From JAKLDO01 sp035354435 (GTDB lineage Bacteria > UBP6 > UBA1177): a stretch of DNA of 12,027 bases. The DNA is taken from contig DAOQAY010000086.1 in NCBI GenBank assembly GCA_035354435.1, positions 1-12,027 of the forward strand, in the 5' to 3' direction. The translations under genes were made by a program, and so were the position numbers. Below, piece after piece: positions 1-6,323 of the stretch (its first letter is position 1; each line of letters starts with the position of its first letter). The notes below the pieces were generated by a model that saw only the letters and a list, made by a program, of their open reading frames with translations, was not told the DNA's origin and searched no databases.

Positions 1-2
1 GG

Positions 3-47
3 GACTGTTACTGCAAAGAAACAGGAGTGTGTCCTTTTGAGGAGTGA
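3..47 (+). CDS. 3' end of an unrecognised protein (partial)
   Basis: Only the last 14 codons lie in the window, reading DCYCKETGVCPFEE and then TGA. The frame was chosen because its stop overlaps the ATG of the next small reading frame (TGATG), a usual arrangement for co-transcribed genes, and because three cysteines in 14 residues look like a real Cys-rich tail. Frame 1 is also open to a TAA at 52-54, so the choice is not certain. The family cannot be recognised from so little sequence. Confidence 0.35.
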   Translation, partial: DCYCKETGVCPFEE

Positions 48-130
48 TGAATAAATTTCTGATAATACTTCTTCTTTTCCTTTTCTGGTCTTGTACCTCC
101 TGCAACAGAACCGTGAATTTTATTTCATAA
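47..130 (+). CDS. Possible small lipoprotein-like peptide, 27 aa
   Basis: This short frame starts MNKFLIILLLFLFWSC: a Lys at position 3, a run of about ten hydrophobic residues, then a candidate lipobox F-W-S-C with Cys16, and only 11 further residues. The ATG overlaps the upstream stop as TGATG, and GAGGAG lies at 39-44, rather close to the start, so translation may depend on coupling. It ends 11 nt inside the convergent nfnB gene (tail-to-tail overlap 120-130). The lipobox has Phe at -3, as do both larger lipoproteins in this window. Seen: the hydrophobic N-terminus and the Cys. Inferred: a tiny membrane-anchored lipoprotein. It may equally be a chance frame. Confidence 0.4.
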   Translation: MNKFLIILLLFLFWSCTSCNRTVNFIS

Positions 131-1517
131 CGAATTCATTGATATATTTTGCGGCGGTTTTGCCGTTTGACATTGCAAGGATAACTGTTGCGGCTCCGCT
201 GACTGCATCTCCGCCTGCGAATATTTTCGAGATTGATGTCTGCATGGTTTCCGGGTTTACGATGATTCCACCATGTTTGTTGAGTTGAAGTTCAGGGCAA
301 TTCGTTGTGAGTATCGGGTTGGGACTGCTTCCGGTCGCAAAAATGACGACATTGCAGTCCATGACAAAAGTTTTCTCTGTGTTGAATATCCTGTTTCTTC
401 CGCCGTCCGGGTCTTTTTCTATTCTCATTTCCCTGAAAAGGATTTTTCCGACCCGGTTGTTTTCACTTTCCATTATCTCTTCCGGTGAAATAAGGAATTT
501 GAATTCAATTCCTTCTTCCTCAGCGTGATGAATTTCTTCAATTCGTGCCGGCATATCCTCTTTCAGTCTGCGGTAGGCGACGATGACTTTTCTGCTGCCT
601 AGTCTCAGTGCGGTACGGGCAGCATCCATTGCTACATTTCCTCCGCCGATCACAATCGTTACATCACCCACGGAAACCGGTGTTCTGGCATCTTTTTTCC
701 ATGCACCCATAAGATTGACTCTTGTGAGATATTCATTTGCAGAATATGCTCCCGGAAGATCTTCACCTTTTATTCCGGGAAAACCCGGTACCCCGGCACC
801 TGTGCTTACATACAATGCATCGTATTCATTAAGTATTTCGTTAACAGGAATTGTTTTGCCGATAATTGTGTTCATCTGAAATTCAACCCCCGTTTCCTTG
901 AGAAATTTCACTTCTCTTTTAAGTATGGAACGGGGAAGTCTGAATTCCGGAATTCCGTAAACAAGAACTCCTCCAGGCTCGTGAAGCGCTTCAAAAAGAA
1001 CAACTTTATGACCCATAGCGGCAAGTTCACCGGCGCATGTCAGTCCTCCAGGACCGCTTCCTGCAACGGCAATTTTCTTCCCTGTATTTTCTTTATTTTT
1101 TGCAGTGACAACCTGATCAGAGTAGTTATCCGCCAGATATCTTTCAATATTTCCGATAAAAACGGGAAGAATTGTTCCGTTTTTCATTTTTCCGAGAGTG
1201 CATTCTTTCTGGCACTGGCTTTCCTGAGGACAGACTCTTCCGCAAATGGCAGGAAGGAAGTTACTTTCTCTCATAACAGATAGCGCTTCTCCAAATTTTC
1301 TCTCAGCGGTAAGTGCAAGTGCCTTCGGAATATTTATTCCCACAGGACATCCATTTACGCATGGTGCATTTTTACAATTAAGACAACGGGAAGCTTCGGT
1401 TACAGCCATTTCTTCAGTATATCCGGCAGGAACTTCATCCATTGTCTTTTTTCTTTCTTCGGGCGATCTGCATGGCATTATCTGAGCCGGAATAAGTATT
1501 TTTTCAGAAGTTTTCAT
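120..1517 (-). CDS. nfnB: NfnB/NfnL, large subunit of NADH-dependent ferredoxin:NADP+ oxidoreductase
   Basis: 465 aa, a full-length member of the glutamate-synthase small-subunit / NfnL / sulfide dehydrogenase alpha family. The N-terminus carries eight cysteines in two sets typical of two [4Fe-4S] clusters: C45, C48, C53, C57 (CLNC...PC..GCP) and C92, C96, C102, C106 (CGRVCP...C...C). A GxGxxG FAD-binding fold follows at about 153-158 (GSGPGG), then an NADPH-binding GGGNVAMDAA near 288-298 and the closing FAD motif FAGGDA. The ATG at 1517 has GAGG seven bases upstream. It lies 16 nt after nfnA in the same operon. Known of the family: NfnAB couples NADPH oxidation or formation to NADH and reduced ferredoxin by flavin-based electron bifurcation in the cytoplasm. 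The adjacent nfnA, and the absence of a glutamate synthase large subunit, favour Nfn over GltD. A SudAB-like (sulfide dehydrogenase/polysulfide reductase) role cannot be excluded. Confidence 0.9.
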   Translation of the reverse strand: MKTSEKILIPAQIMPCRSPEERKKTMDEVPAGYTEEMAVTEASRCLNCKNAPCVNGCPVGINIPKALALTAERKFGEALSVMRESNFLPAICGRVCPQESQCQKECTLGKMKNGTILPVFIGNIERYLADNYSDQVVTAKNKENTGKKIAVAGSGPGGLTCAGELAAMGHKVVLFEALHEPGGVLVYGIPEFRLPRSILKREVKFLKETGVEFQMNTIIGKTIPVNEILNEYDALYVSTGAGVPGFPGIKGEDLPGAYSANEYLTRVNLMGAWKKDARTPVSVGDVTIVIGGGNVAMDAARTALRLGSRKVIVAYRRLKEDMPARIEEIHHAEEEGIEFKFLISPEEIMESENNRVGKILFREMRIEKDPDGGRNRIFNTEKTFVMDCNVVIFATGSSPNPILTTNCPELQLNKHGGIIVNPETMQTSISKIFAGGDAVSGAATVILAMSNGKTAAKYINEFVMK

Positions 1518-1533
1518 ATAAATACCTCAATGT

Positions 1534-2355
1534 TTACAGGTTGTTGCTTATTTTACAGGTGTGATCGTCCTTGTAAGTGGACAGCCTTTTGATAAGTTTA
1601 TCAAAATCTATGAGATCACCTTCGAATTCAGGTCCGTCGACACATGCAAATTTTGTTTTTCCACCGACTGTCACTCTACATCCGCCGCACATTCCTGTTC
1701 CGTCTATCATAATCGGGTTGAGACTTACGGTCGAAGGTATTTTAAATTTCTGAACTTCTTTTACTGAAGCCGCCATCATTCTTGTAGGTCCGGCAATGAA
1801 AACTCTGTCAAAAGGTCCGAATTTATCTACAGCTTCTTTTACAAGTGAAATTACAAGTCCGTGTGTTCCGTAAGTTCCGTCATCTGTCGAAATTATGAGA
1901 TTGTCAGACTTTGATTTCACCTCGTCTTCAAGAATAAGAGTATTGCGGCTTCTTGTTCCCATCAGCGTTGTTATCCTGATACCTCTGTTATGAAGTTCAT
2001 CAATTACCGGGAGAAGCGGTGCTATGCCTATACCACCTGATATAAAAAGAACATTTTTAAGATCATTATGAAGTTCTGTCGGTTTTCCCAGAGGTCCTGC
2101 GACATCTCTTATTTCTGAACCTGTCGCTGCATTGCAAATCTCTTTTGTTCCTGATCCGATTGCCTGAATTATCATAGTAATTTCACCTTTTTTGAGATCT
2201 CTTTCGCAGACAGTAAGCGGAATTCTTTCACTGTTTTCTTTAAAGTGAATGATCAGGAACTGTCCAGGTCTCCATGTTTTTGCAATTTGGGGAGCAGTAA
2301 TTATAACTTTGTGAATGTCAGGAGCAATCAGTTTGTTTGAGACAATTTTTTCCAT
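1534..2355 (-). CDS. nfnA: NfnA/NfnS, small FAD and [2Fe-2S] subunit of the Nfn complex
   Basis: 273 aa, related to ferredoxin-NADP+ reductases and to PyrK, the dihydroorotate dehydrogenase electron-transfer subunit. An N-terminal flavin-binding beta-barrel shows RIPLTVC near residue 44, followed by a nucleotide-binding GGIGIAPLLPV. A C-terminal iron-sulfur site has D218, C223, C226 and C238 (DGTGMCGGC...FAC). An Asp plus three Cys is the ligand set known for the [2Fe-2S] cluster of NfnS, whereas PyrK uses four Cys; this supports Nfn. The start is taken as ATG at 2355, with GGAG six bases upstream (2362-2365). An in-frame TTG at 2358 is only three bases from the GGAG and less likely. This subunit is expected to bind NADH and pass electrons to the NfnB flavin. 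It is the first gene of the two-gene leftward operon. Confidence 0.88.
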   Translation of the reverse strand: MEKIVSNKLIAPDIHKVIITAPQIAKTWRPGQFLIIHFKENSERIPLTVCERDLKKGEITMIIQAIGSGTKEICNAATGSEIRDVAGPLGKPTELHNDLKNVLFISGGIGIAPLLPVIDELHNRGIRITTLMGTRSRNTLILEDEVKSKSDNLIISTDDGTYGTHGLVISLVKEAVDKFGPFDRVFIAGPTRMMAASVKEVQKFKIPSTVSLNPIMIDGTGMCGGCRVTVGGKTKFACVDGPEFEGDLIDFDKLIKRLSTYKDDHTCKISNNL

Positions 2356-2501
2356 CAAAATCTCCGTATTTTTCTATACAAAATAACAATAGCACAAAAA
2401 TTCATATCATTTTGAAATTATATTGGAAGTTTTTCAAGTATTTTTTAAAATGTCTTTATTTTTGGTGTGCTTATAAATTCAAATATTCTGGAGGAAAATC
2501 A
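2356..2501. promoter_or_regulatory. Divergent AT-rich intergenic region between nfnA and the VWA lipoprotein gene
   Basis: 146 nt, strongly A/T-rich, between two divergently transcribed genes, so it must hold both promoters. For the rightward gene the best sigma70-like pair is TTGGAA (2423-2428), 17 nt, TAAAAT (2446-2451). A TATAAA at 2472-2477 is an alternative -10 box without a good -35. For the leftward nfn operon a perfect TATAAT reads on the minus strand at 2417-2422, but no recognisable -35 box stands at the right distance. The two sets nearly overlap. These are matches by eye in AT-rich DNA and are only moderately reliable. Confidence 0.45.
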
Positions 2502-4259
2502 ATGCAAAAGGTTTTTTTAGCAGCTCTTTTTGTATGTTTTGTTTTTTTCATAGGATGCGGTACTGAAGACGAAAAAGATGCGGGAAATTCAGGCAATTCC
2601 GGAGACACCGGCAACACTGGAGATACTGGAAACACTGGTAACACCGGAGATACTGGAAATACAGGGAATACCGGAAATACAGGTGACTCGGGTAATACTG
2701 GTGTCGACTGCATCTGCGGTACTGATAATGAAGATGATGATAAAGATGGAATACTGAACGGCGTGGAAGGATGTGATGATGCCGACGGTGATGGTGTTCC
2801 AAATTGTGCCGATGAAGATGCCGATGGTGACGGATATTCGGATAAAGACGAGTGCGGCGGAACCGATTGTAGTGATACGGACGGTGATGGCATTCCCGAT
2901 TATCTTGACCGTGACAGCGACAATGACGGATTAAGCGATAAAAAAGAAAAAGAGGCCGGAACAGACCCTTACAATAAAGATACGGACGGTGACGGAACAG
3001 ATGATCTTGCGGAGATTGTAGCTGGAACGGATCCTCTTGACCCTAATGATAAAATTCCTGATGGAATTTTTTATGTAGTTCTTCCTTACAACGCTTCTGA
3101 CGATGTTTCAAGAACGCTGGAATTTGATACAAAGATCAGTGCAATAGACATTTTCATTATGTTTGACAATTCGCAGTCTATGACAGAAGAGATAGATAAG
3201 CTTAAAGTTGAAGTGCAGACTGAAATTATAGATAAGATCGCCGAAGAGTTCTCAGAGCCAGATTTTGCCGCTTACGGTCTTGCTTCGATGCCGTATCAGC
3301 TCAGACAGCCTGTCACAACCGATAGCGAACTTGTTAAAAATGCACTTGATACAATAACTTATGACGGGAAAGCGAACGAACTTCATTATGACAGCCTTTA
3401 TCAGGCTTCAGTCGGTGACGGGTTTTCCAGTAGAGTCAGATACTGCACAAATGGAAAATGTGGTTCATGGTATGGTGTTCCTTACAATGACGACATTATA
3501 AACTGGACTGCTGTTGACTGTTCGTCGGAGATTGGACATGTTGGCGGAGGCTGTTTCCGTTATAATTCCATGCCTATATTTATAATGATAACTGATGAAA
3601 AACTTCAGTGGTGTCCTGCTGAAACGGCACTTGTCGCAGATCAGCAATGCGGCTGGGCAAATGGACAGCCTCTTGGAAAAACGGTCGATGAATCAATCGC
3701 AGTAATGAACGGAATAGGTGCAAAATTTATCGGCATAGATTCAGGTTTTCTCTGTGATGATGAAAATCTGAACTGTGAAGTAACAAATGATTCTAAAAAC
3801 GGATTTGATCTGATCGCCCAGCAGACCGGATCTCTCAATTCCGACGGTAACAGCTTCAATTCACATACTGAAAGCTGGACTGGTGAAGGAATAAGCGTTC
3901 AGATAACTCAGGCGATACTTGATCTTACAACCTATATCGATATGGATGTTTCGACAAACAGTTACTCCGATGAATTCTGCAATGATGATACTTCGTTAAG
4001 TGCCGGGAAGTTCGTAAAGAGCTCCAAGACCGTATCTGCTGTTCCTGAAGACGGCATCGAAAGCAAGGATGATAAAACATTTTTCTCTGTCAAACAGGGG
4101 ACAAAAGTGACATTTGATGTCCGTTTCTACAACGATTTCTGTGAAAATAACAGTACAGAACCGGCTGTCTACAAGGCCTATGTCACTGTAACGGGCAACG
4201 GATCGTATCTCAGTTCAAGACTTGTAACAGTCATTGTTCCTGAAAATGACCAGAAATAG
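2502..4259 (+). CDS. Surface lipoprotein with Gly-rich repeat, DxDxDG repeats and VWA-like domain
   Basis: 585 aa from the ATG at 2502, which has GGAGG seven bases upstream; an in-frame start at 2337 lacks a signal peptide and lies inside nfnA. Residues 1-19 form a lipoprotein signal ending F-I-G-C (Cys19). Residues 29-67 are 13 perfect triplets (N/D)(S/T)G. Residues about 75-183 are thrombospondin-3-like calcium-binding repeats (DADGDGVPNC, DTDGDGIPDY, DSDNDGLSD, DTDGDGTDD), with cysteines in the first half. From about 213 a von Willebrand A-like fold follows, with metal-site motif D222-N-S224-Q-S226 and a later ITDE near 361-364. The last hundred residues look like a beta-rich domain. Likely anchored in the envelope and extended outward on the flexible repeats; ligand unknown. 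The protease gene follows after 10 nt, so the two are probably co-expressed. Domain assignment is firm in outline; function is inferred only as surface binding or adhesion. Confidence 0.85.
   Translation: MQKVFLAALFVCFVFFIGCGTEDEKDAGNSGNSGDTGNTGDTGNTGNTGDTGNTGNTGNTGDSGNTGVDCICGTDNEDDDKDGILNGVEGCDDADGDGVPNCADEDADGDGYSDKDECGGTDCSDTDGDGIPDYLDRDSDNDGLSDKKEKEAGTDPYNKDTDGDGTDDLAEIVAGTDPLDPNDKIPDGIFYVVLPYNASDDVSRTLEFDTKISAIDIFIMFDNSQSMTEEIDKLKVEVQTEIIDKIAEEFSEPDFAAYGLASMPYQLRQPVTTDSELVKNALDTITYDGKANELHYDSLYQASVGDGFSSRVRYCTNGKCGSWYGVPYNDDIINWTAVDCSSEIGHVGGGCFRYNSMPIFIMITDEKLQWCPAETALVADQQCGWANGQPLGKTVDESIAVMNGIGAKFIGIDSGFLCDDENLNCEVTNDSKNGFDLIAQQTGSLNSDGNSFNSHTESWTGEGISVQITQAILDLTTYIDMDVSTNSYSDEFCNDDTSLSAGKFVKSSKTVSAVPEDGIESKDDKTFFSVKQGTKVTFDVRFYNDFCENNSTEPAVYKAYVTVTGNGSYLSSRLVTVIVPENDQK
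2586..2702 (+). repeat. 13-copy tandem 9-bp repeat encoding (N/D)(S/T)G
   Basis: Thirteen consecutive 9-nt units encode the tripeptides N-S-G, D-T-G, N-T-G or D-S-G directly after the lipidated N-terminus. Synonymous positions differ between units (gga/ggc/ggt/ggg, aca/acc/act), so the array is conserved at protein level more than at DNA level and is not a recent pure expansion. It forms a flexible, hydrophilic Gly-rich stalk. Copy-number change would stay in frame because each unit is three codons. Confidence 0.9.
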
Positions 4260-4269
4260 GGGGATGGCA

Positions 4270-5574
4270 ATGAAAAAACTTATATTTTTACTGCTGCTGA
4301 CAATTTTTTGTACAACGGGGATCTTTGCCGACCAGTCAAAAATTGCGATAATTACCGATTTTGTCGGTGACATGCTTCCAGCCAACGGATCTTGTGCAGG
4401 ACTTGGAATGCCAAGAGGAATATGTATTCAGAAAGCAGGTGGAGCTTTTTACAGCATTTATCCCGATGAATACGATGCGCTTGTTTTTATGACCACTAAA
4501 AACCTTGTCGGAACTAATGATCCCAAACAGGCGTATGTCACAAAAGCTGATATTCAGGGGATAAACTATACTTCTCTTTTCGGGAACCCGGGACAGGTCG
4601 GTTCTGCCGGAAGACTGATGGTCGCAGCTGTGGTAGGTTCACTTGCAAGTCTGCCGGATGATCCGCTGGCAACTTTTACAACTGTTCCTGTTGCAGGAGT
4701 TGAAGTTCTTGCTCACGAAATTGCTCACAGATGGCTTGCATATGTTGATATTGATCTTGGTGACGGTTCCGGCAAAAGCGGTATTTTACGCCAGAGTGCC
4801 AATGATGAACCATGGAATCACTGGTCAAGCTGGTTTAACACAGAAGGTTCGATCCAGTACGGAGGAAAACTTACCGATAATGGTGACGGCTCGTTTACTG
4901 ACACTTTCGGAGTAAGAAAATTCGGTCCTCTCGATCAATATCTTATGGGTATCCGGTCGAAAGAAGAGGTGGGTCCGATGTTTTTTGTTAAAGTGGATTA
5001 CAGTCTGTTAGGTTCTCCTGACAATCCCGGAATTCCCGGAACGACAAGAGATTATGAGGGAGAAAGGGTAGATTTTACAATGGATGACATAATAAGAGCA
5101 AACGGTGAAAGAAATCCTGCAACATCGCCATGTCACCTGAAAATAGCGATAGTTCTTGTTCATCCGGCAAATGTTCCGCCGACCCAGTTTGAACTTGATA
5201 AAGCTGAAAGTTACCGAGTCGCACTTGAAAACTGGTGGAAGGTAGCAACGGACGGAAGGGGCAGTATCGATACGGATGTCAATCGTTGCGGTACCGGCAC
5301 TGAACAATGTCCCGGTATTGCGGCGGCAGGATGCGAAGCTGTTAATGACGATGATCCTGTTTATGACGAGGATGTTACGAGCGATGGAAATGTGTCAGGC
5401 GATGAGGACACGGCTGTGAATGACAGCACAGCAACTGATGAAAATACAGAAACAGATGATTTTGATGCTGTTTCAAACGATAATACTGTTAAACCTGATG
5501 AAAATGGTGAACAGAGTGATACAGAAAATAAAACTTCTTCAAAAGGCAGCGGCTGTTCGTTGATGATAATCTAG
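4270..5574 (+). CDS. Secreted zinc metalloprotease-like protein (HExxH) with acidic C-terminal tail
   Basis: 434 aa from the ATG at 4270, chosen because AGGGGG (4258-4263) ends six bases upstream; the ATG at 4264 abuts the GGGGG and the one at 4234 lies inside the upstream gene. Residues 1-20 form a signal peptide (MKKLIFLLLL... with a likely cut after F-A20). The zincin motif H149-E150-I-A-H153-R-W is clear. H184 in NHWSSWFNTEGS is a candidate third zinc ligand, and FGPLDQYLMG follows near 226. This HE..HRW / HW..W / LD.YLMG layout resembles uncharacterised putative metalloproteases of myxobacteria-like secretomes. From about residue 355 the protein is a low-complexity Asp/Glu/Thr/Asn/Ser tail ending SSKGSGCSLMII. 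It lies 10 nt after the VWA lipoprotein gene, suggesting joint expression at the cell surface. The stop codon is interlocked with that of the convergent gene. The substrate is unknown. Confidence 0.8.
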   Translation: MKKLIFLLLLTIFCTTGIFADQSKIAIITDFVGDMLPANGSCAGLGMPRGICIQKAGGAFYSIYPDEYDALVFMTTKNLVGTNDPKQAYVTKADIQGINYTSLFGNPGQVGSAGRLMVAAVVGSLASLPDDPLATFTTVPVAGVEVLAHEIAHRWLAYVDIDLGDGSGKSGILRQSANDEPWNHWSSWFNTEGSIQYGGKLTDNGDGSFTDTFGVRKFGPLDQYLMGIRSKEEVGPMFFVKVDYSLLGSPDNPGIPGTTRDYEGERVDFTMDDIIRANGERNPATSPCHLKIAIVLVHPANVPPTQFELDKAESYRVALENWWKVATDGRGSIDTDVNRCGTGTEQCPGIAAAGCEAVNDDDPVYDEDVTSDGNVSGDEDTAVNDSTATDENTETDDFDAVSNDNTVKPDENGEQSDTENKTSSKGSGCSLMII

Positions 5575-6314
5575 TTCCTGATCCTTTTTTTCATTTCCGT
5601 GTCGGCTTCTTCAAGCTGATGGATGTCATTGATTCCTGAAAGTGATATGAAGTCCTTTTCGACAAATGCTGTGACTTTTTTATTCAAAGATATGGCAATT
5701 TTAATTATATCGGTAAGGTAATATTCTTTTTTAACATTGCTGTTCTTGATTTTGTATATTCCTTCGACAAGAAGATTTTTTTCGATCATGTATATTCCGC
5801 TGTTGATCTCGGTTATTTTTCTCTGCTCTTCGGTGGCATCGAGATACTCGACGATTTTAGAAACAAGACCTTCACGGTTTCTTATTATCCTTCCGTAGTG
5901 ACCCGGATCTGAAAGAATGGTGCTTACAACAGTGAGATCTGATCCTGCTGATATGAAATGTTCCTGAAGAAGCTCGAAAGTCGCTGTCTTTAATAGCGGA
6001 GTGTCTCCTGCACAGATTATTACATGAGTGGTGTCGCCTGAAAGATTGGGCACTGCTGATCTGACAGCGCCACCCGTGCCGTCCTGAATGCTCTGAAACG
6101 AAAATTTTGTGTTGGAATAATTGTCTGAAATAAAATCCTCTACGATGTCTCTCCCGTGTCCTGTAACTATATTCAGCGTTTTACAGACAGGGTCCAGAGC
6201 TTCAATTATCCAGCCTATCATCGGTTTTCCTGCAACGGTATGCATTACTTTGGGGAGATTGGACATCATTCTTGTTCCTTTCCCTGCGGCAAGTATTACA
6301 GCTTCTATTTTCAT
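5571..6314 (-). CDS. GlmU-like sugar-nucleotide uridylyltransferase domain, stand-alone
   Basis: 247 aa with the complete nucleotidyltransferase fold of GlmU: LAAGKGTRM (residues 8-16) with LPK22, Q77-D-GTGGAV (77-84), G103-D104-TPL for metal binding, Y140-GRI, E156, E169-INSGIY with N171, KEYYLTDI near 200, and a C-terminal SGINDIHQL. It would join a sugar-1-phosphate, in GlmU N-acetylglucosamine-1-phosphate, to UTP. Bifunctional GlmU is about 450 residues with a left-handed beta-helix acetyltransferase; here the protein stops after the first domain, and nothing resembling hexapeptide repeats lies downstream, where the opposite strand is occupied by another gene. ATG at 6314 has GGAG five bases upstream. 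It follows the kinase gene by 9 nt, as last gene of the operon. It may be the cell's GlmU first step with a separate acetyltransferase, or a sugar-nucleotide enzyme for envelope polysaccharide; specificity is not readable. Confidence 0.8.
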   Translation of the reverse strand: MKIEAVILAAGKGTRMMSNLPKVMHTVAGKPMIGWIIEALDPVCKTLNIVTGHGRDIVEDFISDNYSNTKFSFQSIQDGTGGAVRSAVPNLSGDTTHVIICAGDTPLLKTATFELLQEHFISAGSDLTVVSTILSDPGHYGRIIRNREGLVSKIVEYLDATEEQRKITEINSGIYMIEKNLLVEGIYKIKNSNVKKEYYLTDIIKIAISLNKKVTAFVEKDFISLSGINDIHQLEEADTEMKKRIRN

Positions 6315-6323
6315 GATCTCTCC

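Noticed and set aside
120..1517. Naming the large subunit as glutamate synthase small chain (gltD)
   Set aside because: The partner is an NfnA/PyrK-like flavoprotein and no glutamate synthase large subunit is nearby; the motif set fits either name, but the pair fits Nfn better.
2337..2501. 55-residue N-terminal extension of the VWA lipoprotein
   Set aside because: It overlaps the start of nfnA, would hide the signal peptide, and has no ribosome site, whereas ATG 2502 has GGAGG at good spacing.
2471..2893. 140-aa open frame on the minus strand, rich in Pro, Ser and Val
   Set aside because: It is the antisense reading of the Gly-rich and Asp-rich repeats of the VWA lipoprotein; its regularity comes from the 9-bp repeat and there is no support for translation.
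5571..6314. Possibility that the short GlmU-like gene is a frameshifted full-length GlmU
   Set aside because: The sequence beyond its stop on the minus strand is the reverse of the protease acidic tail and encodes nothing like hexapeptide repeats in any frame I read.
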